Assembly (NCBI RefSeq): GCF_900009145.1
Contig: NZ_LN889764.1
Location: forward strand, 174,528 to 238,527
Direction of reading: 5' to 3'
DNA: 64,000 nucleotides
DNA from: Planktothrix tepida PCC 9214
GTDB lineage: Bacteria; Cyanobacteriota; Cyanobacteriia; Cyanobacteriales; Microcoleaceae
A program made the translations under genes and the position numbers. Below are positions 24,301 to 33,743 of this stretch, one piece after another. Every line of letters begins with the position of its first letter. Within the stretch, counting starts at the first letter, position 1. The notes under the pieces were generated by a model that saw nothing but the letters and a program-made list of their open reading frames with translations, had not been told where the DNA came from and made no database searches.

Positions 24301-26505
24301 GCCATTAGAAAACACCCGATAAATTAAGAGACGATCACAACCTAAAATCTTTTGAACTTCGGTGACAGTGGTTTGTAAAATTTGGTCGATATCTAAAGAT
24401 TGACGAATTTTTAAAGCGATTTCTGCAAATAAACGAGATTTGCGTTCTTGACGTTCTAATTTAGCGGTTCGATCCAGAATTCGGGTTTCTAATTCTTGAT
24501 TTAAAAGTCTTAATTCTTGTTCGACTTTCTGGCGTTCTTCTAGTTCCGTTTGCACCGCTTGATATAACTGAGATTGTTGAATTCCTAGAGACAGTTGAAC
24601 GGCAATTTCATCTAATAATTCTAATTCGGTTGGATACCAATTCCGAGGGGAAAAACATTGATGAGCAATTAATAACCCCCAAATCACAGTTTCGTTTTCT
24701 CGATTTTTATCGGGAATTAAAATGGGAACAACGAGATTTGCTTTAACATTAAATTGCTCTAAAAGGTGTTTATGGCATTCTGTTATTTTAGCGGTTTCAA
24801 TATTGTTGATTAAGCTTTTTTTACCCTGAAAGTAAGGTGAAATTTTTCCGGTTTTAAAACAAGTATCTTCTAAATAAATTCCTAAGCTAGACGTTAAACC
24901 TTCAGCAATAGATTCCGCTACAATGGTGCCATTCCATTCCGCATCAAATTGATACACTAAAACCCGATCACAATTGAGAATGGCACGAATATCAACCACG
25001 GCATTATTCAGAATATTGGTTAACTTCAACGATTGACGAATATGGAGTGCCGTTTGGTAGAATAGTCGTTCCCGTTGTACCTGCTGCTGTAATTTCTGTT
25101 CCGCTTCTTTGCGTTCACTAATATCAAAACTAATCCCGATTAAACCGATTGGATTTCCCGCTTGATCTCGAATTAACGTATCAAAAACATGAATAGGCAA
25201 TGTGCTACCATCTTTGCGGGAAATGGTAAATTCTCCTTCCCAGTATCCTTGATTTTGAACTTCTTTAACAATTTCTTCGGCTAAATTTTTATAATCTACA
25301 GGAATAAAAAAATTAATAATATTATTTCCCAGAGCTTCTTCCTTTTTCCACTGATATAACATTTCAGCATATTGATTCCAATAGATAATTTTTCCCTGGA
25401 AATCTGTGGCAATAATGGCATTTCTGACTTGATCTAACAAAGAAGCTTGAAAAGCAATTTTAGCTTCAATTAAACTCCGGTTTTTGATCTCGCTTTGCAA
25501 TTTTTGATTGGCAATTCTTAACGCTTCTGTGCGTTTGTGAATTTTCTCTTCTAGTTTGGTATTTTGACTTTGGAGTAACTGAAGTTTATCCGCTTCTAAT
25601 TGATTAACTTTCTGATTTAAAACCTCAACCATCTGTAATAAATCAAGGGGGTTAATCGCTTTTAAAATACTGCTGGGCGTAATAATCCCAACCAGTTCAC
25701 CGCGATCGCCTACAATTGGGATTCGATTAATATAGCGTTGCTGCATCAACACATGAGCCGCTAATAAACTATCATGGGGGTGGAGGCAAAAAACGGGGAA
25801 ACTCATGACAACTTGAGCTTCTAAATTCCAATTTAAACCCAAGGCTTGAAACCTGAGAATATCTCCTTCTGTCAATAAACCAACAGGAATATTTAAGGAT
25901 TCTTCATTACAGATTTTTTCCTCAACTAAAACAATACAACTCACCAGAGCAGCACTCATTAATTCAGCTAGTTCTAATAAAGAAGTTGTCGTCGGTGCTT
26001 GCACAACAGTTGTTGTCATTACCTCTTCAATAATTCTGAGTTTTAATAAATCCGTTGGTTCTAGGGAATGTCTTAGATCTCGATGGGTGAGTAAACCGAC
26101 TAATTTTCCCTCAGAATCTACTAAAGGTAAATGACGGATTTGATGGTGTTGTAATAAGTTTAAAGTTGCATTCAGATGGGTCAATTTACTTTGTTCGAGA
26201 GTAATCACAGGTTGAGTCATCACTTCGCCAACACTGAAATTTTCAATCTTAACTTTTTGAGCAATCAAGCGAACAATATCTCGATGAGTTAATATTCCCA
26301 CAGGTCGGTTATTTTCAATCACAATTAAACAGGTATGTGCAGAATTCAACCCCAAGGAATGAAACGTTAAGGAACAAGTTGTTTGAGATTGGTTGAGGAG
26401 GGCGATCGCATCTATTAATCTAGTCTGTGGTTTCACCGTCAGAGGGTTGGGAATAATGGCTTTTTGTAGAGGTAAAATAAAAAGGCTATCGGAATCGCTA
26501 GACAT
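21358..26505 (-). CDS. Large hybrid histidine kinase with CBS, PAS and cyanobacteriochrome-type GAF domains
   Basis: 1715 residues, no membrane segment. Order: four CBS motifs (about 10-285), coiled coil, PAS (about 350-470), GAF1 (about 485-650), coiled coil, GAF2 (about 690-855), PAS (about 860-985), GAF3 (about 995-1170), PAS (about 1180-1300), HisKA with MSHELRTPLN, HATPase (DNGIGIG, GTGLGL), and a C-terminal receiver with phospho-acceptor in VILMDISMPEMDG. GAF1 has both marks of a DXCF cyanobacteriochrome: D547-T-C549-F550 and the bilin-anchoring C577-H578 in ECHKHLLEQFNVKANLVVP. GAF2 has C790-L791 at the equivalent site. This predicts a light-sensing, nucleotide-modulated (CBS) hybrid kinase. 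It is flanked by a receiver-kinase gene (4-base gap) and the binding-protein gene (3-base gap). Confidence 0.93.
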   Translation of the reverse strand: MSSDSDSLFILPLQKAIIPNPLTVKPQTRLIDAIALLNQSQTTCSLTFHSLGLNSAHTCLIVIENNRPVGILTHRDIVRLIAQKVKIENFSVGEVMTQPVITLEQSKLTHLNATLNLLQHHQIRHLPLVDSEGKLVGLLTHRDLRHSLEPTDLLKLRIIEEVMTTTVVQAPTTTSLLELAELMSAALVSCIVLVEEKICNEESLNIPVGLLTEGDILRFQALGLNWNLEAQVVMSFPVFCLHPHDSLLAAHVLMQQRYINRIPIVGDRGELVGIITPSSILKAINPLDLLQMVEVLNQKVNQLEADKLQLLQSQNTKLEEKIHKRTEALRIANQKLQSEIKNRSLIEAKIAFQASLLDQVRNAIIATDFQGKIIYWNQYAEMLYQWKKEEALGNNIINFFIPVDYKNLAEEIVKEVQNQGYWEGEFTISRKDGSTLPIHVFDTLIRDQAGNPIGLIGISFDISERKEAEQKLQQQVQRERLFYQTALHIRQSLKLTNILNNAVVDIRAILNCDRVLVYQFDAEWNGTIVAESIAEGLTSSLGIYLEDTCFKTGKISPYFQGKKSLINNIETAKITECHKHLLEQFNVKANLVVPILIPDKNRENETVIWGLLIAHQCFSPRNWYPTELELLDEIAVQLSLGIQQSQLYQAVQTELEERQKVEQELRLLNQELETRILDRTAKLERQERKSRLFAEIALKIRQSLDIDQILQTTVTEVQKILGCDRLLIYRVFSNGTGRAIAESVLPGWRSVLSVDFPEEVFPPEYQQLYDHGTVKAIADIHQTYQEVTPCLVEFLQEWCVKAKLIVPILKNHYLWGFMIAHQCTCPRQWTEFEIELMREIVDQVGVALEQAQLVETIREREQFIESIADSSPNILYIYDLEEKRSIYNSRSLTPILGYTPLDISAMGDHFLRIFHPDDQKAVCKHLQKTAQLNDREVSYIEYRIQHQNGEWLWFSSHATVFKRDQQGKAQQILGVAQNITDRKQTELDLYESNQILEAISHAQAQFITNGDSYLLLENLLSSILTLTQSEYGFMAEVFSGLNGESYLEEYYLKKQGNPHLEIHPMTHNMCSLDFNCIEEETKQAEYFNIKAFFCTVILAGKPVMINHSILSTTRHPERLPDENHLTLNSFLGLPFYTHKELLGVVAIANRPGGYDQELIDYLQPFLATCSNIIEADRTERLHKQAEDNLKRQLAAVEASIDGISILKNEEYIYLNNAHLKLFGYRHPDELLGKSWRVLYTPDVVEWFENQVLPILTQQKFWRGETIALRKDGTTFNQEVSLTLTEDGDYICVCQDISERQAALRERKNAEIQLRRTNEQLAIANAQLARASRLKDEFLANMSHELRTPLNSILGMSEVLQEGTFGVLNDKQNQALEMIYRNGKHLLELINDILDLSKIEAGKLGLDCSPVSVNELCQHSLSFVKQQAHQKNIRLSYQIEDVTEALNVDERRIRQVLINLLNNAVKFTPEGGRVRLEVRGDLDEQTVSFSVIDNGIGIGQDDQDQLFEAFVQIDSRLSRRYEGTGLGLVLVKKLVEMHGGTVKIDSQLGQGSCFTVTLPWTRVSWRETPRLTPSEPLDRLPFSGISSHGLKRPLILLAEDNSDNIQTLLNYLQAKGFDVEIAFNGIEAIQKARSLQPQVILMDISMPEMDGLEAMRQIRLDPKLTTLPIIALTALAMQGDREQCLAAGANEYLPKPVQLRQLVQLIQSLIHDYHRN

Positions 26506-26509
26506 AGAA

Positions 26510-27631
26510 TTAAGAATTAAGAAGGGAGTGATATTCGGTGTTTAATTCCAAGGTAAAAATTGAGCCTTGGGGTTGATTATCTGTCAGGGAAAGGCAACCT
26601 TGATGAGCATCAATCACCATTTTACAAAAGGCTAATCCTAATCCGGTTTGATTAACGCCTTCAAAACGTTGACCAATCTCATATTTTTGAAAAATACTTT
26701 GCTTGAGTTCATCTTTCACCCCCCTTCCCGAATCTCGAATATAAACTTTAACGATATTAGCATCGGGAGGATATTCAACTTCCATTGAAACCCAACTGTT
26801 GGTTGGGGAGAATTTAATCGCATTATTCAGTAAATTTTCAAGTACCCGTTTAATTAAATCTGGATCAGCCATTACTAACCGTTTTGCTTCGGGAATAGTA
26901 GCCGTTAAGTTAATTTTCTTTTTAATCGTTTGAGTTTCAAATTCATTGACAACCTCTTGAACCATAGCCGAGAGATTTACCAGTTGAGGATTCAGCAGTG
27001 CTTTACCGGATTCTAGCTTTGCCATTAACAATAAAGAATTAATCAGGTTGTTTAAATGTTTTCCTGAAATGGCAATTTGCTCTACTTTTTGAGATTGTTT
27101 TTCTGTTAAATCCGTGAGCATCAACAGTTCACAAGCTAATGTAATCGCCACCACTGGATTCCTTAGATCATGAATGACAGCATAAGCCATATCTTCGCGT
27201 AATTGCAATAAGTGTTCTAATTTTTGATGGGATTTTTCTAACTCATCGTGCTGTTTTTTGAGTCGCAGCATGGAACGAACTCTCGCTCTAACTTCCAGCG
27301 CACTCACCGGTTTTCCAATAAAATCCTCTGCCCCAGCTTCTAAACATTGTGCTAAAGTTTCTTTAGAATTGAGTGCCGTAATCATAATAATGGGAATCGG
27401 ATTACATTCAGGAATTTGTTTAATTTGGCGACAGATATCCATCCCATCAGAATCAGGCATCATCACATCTAATAAGATTAAATCAGGTTTACCCCATTCT
27501 AAAAATTTAAACACCTCAAATCCACTGGAGGCATAATGTAATTGATATCCCTCTCGAAATAGAATTCCTTCGAGAACGTCAAAGACATCCGGTTCATCAT
27601 CCACAATCAGAATTGAGTCCGACTTGATCAT
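26510..27631 (-). CDS. Response-regulator/histidine-kinase fusion
   Basis: 373 residues. The N-terminal receiver is canonical: acidic pair D11-D12, phospho-acceptor D55 in PDLILLDVMMPD, and K107 in GKPV. After a coiled coil, the kinase has His154 in VIHDLRNPV, N-box LENLLNNAIKF, G1 DSGRGV and GLGLAFCK. It is the first gene of the minus-strand signalling operon (ATG at 27631, 128 bases after the lnt stop) and is followed at 4 bases by the hybrid kinase. A phosphorelay from the downstream hybrid kinase to this receiver is plausible but inferred from adjacency. Confidence 0.93.
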   Translation of the reverse strand: MIKSDSILIVDDEPDVFDVLEGILFREGYQLHYASSGFEVFKFLEWGKPDLILLDVMMPDSDGMDICRQIKQIPECNPIPIIMITALNSKETLAQCLEAGAEDFIGKPVSALEVRARVRSMLRLKKQHDELEKSHQKLEHLLQLREDMAYAVIHDLRNPVVAITLACELLMLTDLTEKQSQKVEQIAISGKHLNNLINSLLLMAKLESGKALLNPQLVNLSAMVQEVVNEFETQTIKKKINLTATIPEAKRLVMADPDLIKRVLENLLNNAIKFSPTNSWVSMEVEYPPDANIVKVYIRDSGRGVKDELKQSIFQKYEIGQRFEGVNQTGLGLAFCKMVIDAHQGCLSLTDNQPQGSIFTLELNTEYHSLLNS

Positions 27632-27759
27632 GGCTATTCGTTAATTTTCAATAAAAATTTAACGCAATTTGAAGTTTAATCGGGGGAAGAAAACTTCTCA
27701 CCGCTTATTTTTTAGAGATATCTGTATGACCTTAAATTCTTCAGACGTTGTGATAAAAT

Positions 27760-29376
27760 TTAGGAGAAAAGATCGATTTTTATAAAAAATACAGTTATCC
27801 CTATTATTAATAATACAGGCATAAGCCAATTTCCCCAACGCACATAGAGGGTTTGAGTCTGATAACGATAAATTATATCAGCATACAGTTCATAAGTATT
27901 GTGATGGGAAAGCCAGAGAGTTCTACCATGAGGATCAACAACGGCTGAATATCCTGTATTGGTGGCTCGAATTGTCCAGCGATCATTTTCAATGGCACGC
28001 ATCACATCAAGGGCATGATGTTGAGCTAACATAGTTGAGGAATAGTGGGCATCATTGGATGCGGTCAGGATAAATTCTCCTCCTTGAGCCGTTTGGTTGC
28101 GAAAATGGCTTGCAAATGCGGAATCATAACAAATTCCTACCGTTGCTTGACCGAAAGGGGTTTGAAACGTTTGACCCGGTTTCCCGTGAATTAAAGTGGC
28201 TTCTAACGGAGATAATCGTCGAATAAATTGTCCTAAAATTTCACTAAATGGGATAAACTCTCCTAACGGAACTAAATTGATTTTATCATATTCGCTGATA
28301 ATTTTTCCGTCCTGATTAATCGAAAATAAACTATTGGTATATCCTTCTTCTTTTAAAGCAAAACTGCCAACTAAAGCCGGAACTTTTTCCTTTAAAATGG
28401 CTTGATAAAAAGAACTATTGTGTCGCTGAATGGGGTCAGTCCAAAAAAAAGGTAGGGCTGTTTCGGGGGTTAATACAAGGTCTACGCCTTGATTCGCTAA
28501 GGTAATATATCCAGTGGTATAACCTTGTAAAGCTTGCAAAAAGCCTACCGGATTTAATTTAATTTCATTGGGAATATTGCCTTGAATAATTCCCACTTTT
28601 AAAGCTTGTTCGGGGTTATTATTCAAAGGGCGACTATATAATATTAACCCCAAAATATGAGAACTGATAAAAAATATTAACGCTAAAATTAATAATTTAA
28701 CGGTTTTTTGATTCTGATCAAATATTAATCCTTCTGCGATTAATCCATTCACGATTAACAAAATAGCTGTAACTGTTGTGGGGCCAGAAATTTGACCTAA
28801 ATGTAAAATGATTAAATTTCCGAAACTTTGAGTATAAGATAACGAAGACCACCATAACGCCCCGGAACTCCACAAAGATTCTAATCCACACCATAAGGCT
28901 GTTCCAATTAAAACCCGTGTTAAAGCCAGGAAAATTGCCGAATGTAGAGATGCACCATGGCGCGTCTCTACAGCAGATAAAATTAAAAATAATCCTGTCC
29001 AAACCATCACTAAAGCTGTTCCCCAAAGGGTAATAAAACTCCAACAAAATAAAGCAATTGCTAAACTCGCTAACCCAGGAATTCCTAACCAAGTCATGGG
29101 GTGAATTCCAGTAATCCAAAATAAAGCAATTCCGTAATAACCAATTCCCCAAATTAACGCGAATATTAACGGAAGTTTTAACCCGTTTAACATCTGTAGA
29201 GGCGAGACAGAGCGCGTCTCTGCGGGGATTTTAGCAATAGTAAGACAATTGACCCAAAGGGGAACTAATGCCACCCAAGCGAACCCCCAAAGCCCCCAAG
29301 GTTCTGTGGCTAACCCCATTAAAACCCCACCTATTGCTGTTAATAATAAACGTTGAATAATTTCCCGTCTGTTCAT
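27760..29376 (-). CDS. lnt: Apolipoprotein N-acyltransferase
   Basis: 538-residue inner-membrane enzyme adding the third acyl chain to lipoproteins. Eight or so hydrophobic segments surround a nitrilase-type periplasmic domain with a recognisable triad: Glu in LVLTPETALPFFW, Lys in YDKINLVPLGEFIPF, Cys in VGICYDSAFA. Two dispersed palindromes lie inside the coding sequence, at 28944-28971 (residues about 136-145, VETRHGASL) and a degenerate one at 29196-29223 (about 52-61, ETRSVSPLQ), both in loops between membrane segments. The frame stays open, so the enzyme is probably still made. Confidence 0.93.
   Translation of the reverse strand: MNRREIIQRLLLTAIGGVLMGLATEPWGLWGFAWVALVPLWVNCLTIAKIPAETRSVSPLQMLNGLKLPLIFALIWGIGYYGIALFWITGIHPMTWLGIPGLASLAIALFCWSFITLWGTALVMVWTGLFLILSAVETRHGASLHSAIFLALTRVLIGTALWCGLESLWSSGALWWSSLSYTQSFGNLIILHLGQISGPTTVTAILLIVNGLIAEGLIFDQNQKTVKLLILALIFFISSHILGLILYSRPLNNNPEQALKVGIIQGNIPNEIKLNPVGFLQALQGYTTGYITLANQGVDLVLTPETALPFFWTDPIQRHNSSFYQAILKEKVPALVGSFALKEEGYTNSLFSINQDGKIISEYDKINLVPLGEFIPFSEILGQFIRRLSPLEATLIHGKPGQTFQTPFGQATVGICYDSAFASHFRNQTAQGGEFILTASNDAHYSSTMLAQHHALDVMRAIENDRWTIRATNTGYSAVVDPHGRTLWLSHHNTYELYADIIYRYQTQTLYVRWGNWLMPVLLIIGITVFFIKIDLFS
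28944..28971. repeat. 28-bp palindrome copy inside lnt
   Basis: GTAGAGATGCACCATGGCGC continuing GTCTCTAC; one arm carries two substitutions relative to the perfect copy. Translated in the lnt frame it yields the same ETRHGASL peptide as in the haemagglutinin-like gene. Confidence 0.92.
29196..29223. repeat. Degenerate palindrome copy inside lnt
   Basis: GTAGAGGCGAGACAGAGCGC then GTCTCTGC. The outer arms are recognisable and the centre is diverged. It is translated in frame. Confidence 0.7.
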
Positions 29377-29457
29377 AACAAATTGTCGTGAAGCGTGAAC
29401 ACCTCAAAAATACTTTTAATATGAAATCCTTAAATGTTTGCTCTGCATTTGTCTACT

Positions 29458-29511
29458 GTAGAGACGCGCCTGGGCGAAGCCATGCCGCACTTGCTATTGG
29501 CACGTCTCTAG
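29458..29511. repeat. Expanded palindrome copy between gyrA and lnt
   Basis: Arm GTAGAGACGCGCC, a 29-base central insertion, then GGCACGTCTCTAG. It is intergenic, 40 bases after the gyrA stop, where it could fold in the gyrA transcript. Confidence 0.8.
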
Positions 29512-29550
29512 GGGCTTAGGGGGGTAATTCCGGGTAAAAATCAACCCGAT

Positions 29551-32184
29551 TTACTCTTCTTCTCCAGATTCTTCAGCAGTGGATGTCGCTTCCGCATCTT
29601 CTCCAGAGGCTGGAACAATGGCAACCGCCGCAATTGAATCTTCTTCGTATAAGCGCTGAACTCGAACCCCTGTAGCACTGCGAGACTGAAGGGGAATGGC
29701 ATTCACCACTTGACGAATAATAATTCCGCGACTACTAATTAGCATTAACTCCTCAGTTTCATCGACGACTTTTAAGGCGACAACTTCATCTTTTTTGGCA
29801 TGGGGTTTAAACTTAGTGGCAATAATGCCTTTCCCTGCCCGATTTTGTAAGCGGAATTGAGACACTGGAACCCTTTTTCCATAACCACTAGCGGTGATGA
29901 CTAAAACGGATAATCCTTGAGCAGTTCCCTCCGTTACAACTTCGGTTTCGGTTTCATTTTCCTCGGTGGTTTCTGTTGCTATTGCCGTTAATTCTTCATC
30001 GGTTTCTGGTTCTTCACCTTCGGCTTCCGCCAAATTAGAAATAATCGCACTGGGCAAAATATCCATGCTAATTAAGCTATCATCTCCTTTCAATTTCATG
30101 GCTTTAACGCCTCGGGTTGCCCGTCCTAACGGTCGCAATTGTTTATCATTGGCTTTAAAATGAATTGCCATGCCATAACGGGAACCAATAATAATTCCAT
30201 CTTCAACTTTTGCCCGTCTTACCCAGCGTAATTCATCTCCTTCTTCTAAGGAAATGGCAATTAAACCATTAGTCCGAATATTACTAAAGGCGGATAATTG
30301 GGTTTTCTTAATAAAACCTCCTTTGGTTAACATCACCAAGTATTCATCATCGCTAAATTCGCTAACGTGAACAATGGATGTAATTCGTTCTTCCTTGGGA
30401 ATGGGTAACATTTGAACGATGGGAACTCCTCGCGCGGTGCGGGAAGCAACGGGGATTTGATACGCTTTGATACTATAAACAACACCCCGTTCGCTAAAGA
30501 ATAAGACAGTATCATGATCGCAACAAGTGATAAAGTGTTGAACTTCATCATCTTCTTTCATTTTTGTGCCTTGTTTACCTTTTGTTGCTCGACTTTGGGC
30601 GGTAAACGTATTTACAGGCATTCGTTTCATATAACCTTGTTCTGTTAACAGAATTAAGGCTTTTTCATTGGCAATTAAATCGGTTTCATCTAACTCCCCT
30701 TCAGTATGTTCAATCACAGTCCGCCGAGGGGTATTGAACTTTTGTTTCAGTTCTAGGGCTTCCTGTTCAACAATTTCTAAGATTCGTTCTCTTCGCGCTA
30801 AAATATCGTACAAATCAGCAATTTTAATTTGCAGTTCTTGGTGTTCTTGGTCAATTTTTTGAGCTTCTAAAGCGGTTAACCGTCGCAATTGCATTTGTAA
30901 AATTGCATCGGCTTGTTGTTCAGATAAACCATAGTTGGTCATTAATTCTTGCTTGGCGATGGGAATATCAGCCGCGTGACGAATTAAGGCAATAATGGCA
31001 TCTAAATTGTCTAAAGCAATTAATAATCCCTGTAAAAGATGATCTCGTTCTTGGGCTTTCCTGAGTTCATATTCCGTGCGTCTGCGAATCGTTTGTTCCC
31101 GGAATTGTAGGAATACTTCTAAAAATCGTTTGAGGTTAAGAATTTCCGGGCGACTATTAACTAACGCCAACATATTAGCCCCAAAATTGGTTTGTAAGGG
31201 CGTTTGTTTGTAGAGGTTATTGAGAACTACACGGGCATAAGCATCTCGTTTGAGTTCAATCACGATTCGCATTCCATCGCGATCGCTTTCATCCCGGATA
31301 TCAGAAATTCCCTCTAATTTCTTATCATTGACCATTTCTGCAATCCGTTCAATCATTGCTGCTTTATTGGTTTGATAAGGCAGTTGCGTAATAATAATCG
31401 CATCTCGATCGGGTCGTCCGCGATGTTCGATGGTTTCAATGGTAGCAACCCCACGCATGGTAATCGAACCCCGACCATCGGTATAGGCTTCTTTAATTCC
31501 CGATGTCCCTAAAATTTGCGCCCCCGTGGGAAAATCTGGCCCCGGAATATGACGCATTAATTCAGCAATGGTAATCTCAGGATTATGAATTAATGCTACT
31601 AAACCATCAACTAATTCCCCTAAATTGTGTGGGGGAATATTGGTTGCCATTCCCACCGCAATTCCTGACGATCCATTTAATAATAATTGGGGAATTCGTG
31701 CGGGTAAAACTAACGGTTCTTGTTGAGAACCATCGAAGTTATCGCCAAATTCAACGGTTTCTGCGTCAATATCTCGTAGGAGGGAATCAGTCGTTAAGGC
31801 TTGCAAACGACATTCGGTGTACCGCATGGCAGCCGGGGGATCGTTATCAACTGATCCGAAGTTCCCATGACCGTTAATTAACGGCGATCGCATGGAAAAA
31901 TCCTGCGCCATCCGCACTAAGGCATCATAAACGGCGACATCCCCATGAGGGTGATATTTACCGAGTACCTCCCCCACCACACGGGCGCATTTACGGAAGG
32001 GTCGATCAGGGGTTAAGCCCAGTTCGTTCATGGCGTATAAAATCCGTCGATGAACGGGTTTCAAACCATCCCGCGCATCTGGCAGCGCCCGCCCTACAAT
32101 TACGCTCATGGCGTATTCGAGGTAAGATTGCTGCATTTCATTTCTCAGATCCGTCGGGATAATTCTCGACTCAGAGGTACTCAT
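29551..32184 (-). CDS. gyrA: DNA gyrase subunit A
   Basis: 877 residues. The breakage-reunion domain is complete, with catalytic Tyr122 in [12 protein letters not shown] at the same number as in E. coli. The quinolone pocket reads [10 protein letters not shown], so position 83 is Val where E. coli has Ser. The C-terminal beta-pinwheel wraps DNA; within it, around residues 710-750, is a strongly acidic insertion ([12 protein letters not shown] and following Glu/Thr-rich sequence) not present in E. coli GyrA, and the tail is also acidic. The [10 protein letters not shown] segment matches the GyrA-box position. Divergent from the deacetylase-like gene. Confidence 0.95.
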   Translation of the reverse strand: MSTSESRIIPTDLRNEMQQSYLEYAMSVIVGRALPDARDGLKPVHRRILYAMNELGLTPDRPFRKCARVVGEVLGKYHPHGDVAVYDALVRMAQDFSMRSPLINGHGNFGSVDNDPPAAMRYTECRLQALTTDSLLRDIDAETVEFGDNFDGSQQEPLVLPARIPQLLLNGSSGIAVGMATNIPPHNLGELVDGLVALIHNPEITIAELMRHIPGPDFPTGAQILGTSGIKEAYTDGRGSITMRGVATIETIEHRGRPDRDAIIITQLPYQTNKAAMIERIAEMVNDKKLEGISDIRDESDRDGMRIVIELKRDAYARVVLNNLYKQTPLQTNFGANMLALVNSRPEILNLKRFLEVFLQFREQTIRRRTEYELRKAQERDHLLQGLLIALDNLDAIIALIRHAADIPIAKQELMTNYGLSEQQADAILQMQLRRLTALEAQKIDQEHQELQIKIADLYDILARRERILEIVEQEALELKQKFNTPRRTVIEHTEGELDETDLIANEKALILLTEQGYMKRMPVNTFTAQSRATKGKQGTKMKEDDEVQHFITCCDHDTVLFFSERGVVYSIKAYQIPVASRTARGVPIVQMLPIPKEERITSIVHVSEFSDDEYLVMLTKGGFIKKTQLSAFSNIRTNGLIAISLEEGDELRWVRRAKVEDGIIIGSRYGMAIHFKANDKQLRPLGRATRGVKAMKLKGDDSLISMDILPSAIISNLAEAEGEEPETDEELTAIATETTEENETETEVVTEGTAQGLSVLVITASGYGKRVPVSQFRLQNRAGKGIIATKFKPHAKKDEVVALKVVDETEELMLISSRGIIIRQVVNAIPLQSRSATGVRVQRLYEEDSIAAVAIVPASGEDAEATSTAEESGEEE

Positions 32185-32364
32185 ACCTTCAAAAACTCCA
32201 TTACAATTTAAAATTAGTCACCTTTAACCGAAAATATTAGGAGAAATAAAATCATCTTCGGTATAGGCTCTAAAATCAGTGACTAATGCTTAAAATTATA
32301 CCATAATTTGCCTTCTTCTTGGGGGTGAAATCTGGGATTAAAATTGACAATAAACTCTTGACAA

Positions 32365-33285
32365 ATGCTAACAGTTATTTATTCTGACGAATTCCTCAAC
32401 CATAAGACCGGATTATTCCATCCAGAACGGCCAGAACGGTTAACAGCGATAGTAAATGCCTTGAAATCGGTATCTTGGGCCGAAAAGTTAGACTGGAAAC
32501 TACCCACTCCGGTGATGGATCGGCTGCAACCGTTGATGAGGTTATTGGAAACGGTACATACCTCTTCCCATATTCAACGAGTCAAAGCGATCGCCGATCA
32601 GGGGGGGGGTTATTTGGATGGAGATACCCCCATGTCGGCTGAAAGTTATGATGTGGCACTGTTGGCGGTGAGTGCCTGGTTGGATGGGGTGGATCAAGTC
32701 TTGACAACGGGACATCCGGCTTTTGTTTTAGCGCGTCCCCCCGGACATCATGCCGAAGCTGATCGAGGGATGGGATTTTGCTTATTTTCTAACGCAGCGA
32801 TCGCGGCTTATTATGGCTTAGAACAACCGGGGATTGAGAAAGTCGCTATCTTAGATTGGGATGTGCATCATGGCAATGGAACCCAAGCGTTAGTGGAAGA
32901 TGATCCTCGGATCGCTTACTGTTCGTTACATCAATCCCCCTGTTATCCGGGGACGGGATATGCGGAAGAACGTGGCTCTCACAACAATGTGCTGAATCTT
33001 CCCCTGTCTCCGGGTAGCACCATTGATCTCTACAAACCCGCCTTTCAACATTATATCTTGCCCTTTTTACAACAGGTACAGCCGGATTTGCTGATTGTGA
33101 GTGCGGGATATGATGCCAACCAGGATGATCCCTTAGCCAGTATTTCTCTACAACCAGAAGACTACGGACTGTTTACTGAATATTGTTTACAACTCACTCC
33201 CCGCATTCTGTTTGGACTAGAAGGCGGTTATGATTTACCCAGTCTCTCCCAGTCCGTTGTCGCCACCTTGGAAAAATGCCTTTAG
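32365..33285 (+). CDS. Histone-deacetylase-family amidohydrolase
   Basis: 306 residues of the arginase/deacetylase fold (class II HDAC-like; bacterial members include acetylpolyamine amidohydrolases and acetoin-utilisation proteins). Zinc-site and catalytic residues are visible: RPPGHHAE, the metal triad ILDWDVHHGNGTQ (Asp and His), and the later Asp in SAGYDANQDDPL, with ALEGGYDL-type sequence near the end (here GLEGGYDL). The substrate, an acetylated lysine, polyamine or other amide, is unknown. Followed by a heptamer repeat array. Confidence 0.9.
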   Translation: MLTVIYSDEFLNHKTGLFHPERPERLTAIVNALKSVSWAEKLDWKLPTPVMDRLQPLMRLLETVHTSSHIQRVKAIADQGGGYLDGDTPMSAESYDVALLAVSAWLDGVDQVLTTGHPAFVLARPPGHHAEADRGMGFCLFSNAAIAAYYGLEQPGIEKVAILDWDVHHGNGTQALVEDDPRIAYCSLHQSPCYPGTGYAEERGSHNNVLNLPLSPGSTIDLYKPAFQHYILPFLQQVQPDLLIVSAGYDANQDDPLASISLQPEDYGLFTEYCLQLTPRILFGLEGGYDLPSLSQSVVATLEKCL

Positions 33286-33289
33286 GTAG

Positions 33290-33359
33290 TCAGTTATCAG
33301 TTATCAGTTATCAGTTATTAGTTATTAGTTATTAGTTATTAGTTATCAGTTATTAGTTA
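33290..33359. repeat. Heptamer tandem repeat, ten units of TYAGTTA
   Basis: Ten consecutive 7-base units, TCAGTTA or TTAGTTA, directly after the deacetylase-like gene. A shorter array of the same unit is at 39449-39476. Short tandemly repeated repetitive sequences of this kind are known in filamentous cyanobacteria. Confidence 0.95.
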
Positions 33360-33548
33360 TCAGGGGTTGGACGAGGCTGGATAGTTTGGCAACACAGTTG
33401 ATCTAAATCACAAAACTTATCCAAGTTAATCACAAATTTACAAAGCGTTGAGTCACTTAATATTGAGAAGAAAAAGTTCATAATTAATCCAGACAAACCA
33501 TGGACTTTGATCAACCTCTGAGTAACGTATCCCAAGGAAAGGTGATTT

Positions 33549-33743
33549 ATGATGGCATATCGTCCAGTACCCCTTGAAGAACTTTTTGGTCAAATTATGT
33601 TTTCTAGTGTCGTGACTCGCAGTGATCGCCAACACTTGCGTTCCGCCATTTTAGGTGAAAGTTTGACCGATAATGAAAAGGTGATTATTAACCGATTACT
33701 GTACAATGTTCGCCGGGGGTGGGTGAAGCTAGTGGATCTTTAG
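33549..33743 (+). CDS. Small protein of unknown function
   Basis: 64 residues, MMAYRPVPLEELFGQIMFSS ... TRSDRQHLRSAILGESLTDN ... RLLYNVRRGWVKLVDL. It has a GGAAAGG-like ribosome site shortly upstream. Basic and amphipathic with a helix-turn-helix-like rhythm, but no family is assigned. I regard it as a real gene because of its start signal and because similar short proteins are familiar from cyanobacterial genomes; this last is a recollection, not a search. Confidence 0.65.
   Translation: MMAYRPVPLEELFGQIMFSSVVTRSDRQHLRSAILGESLTDNEKVIINRLLYNVRRGWVKLVDL

Noticed and set aside
33290-33359. Repeat array considered as a CRISPR
   Set aside because: Seven-base units without spacers; not CRISPR architecture.
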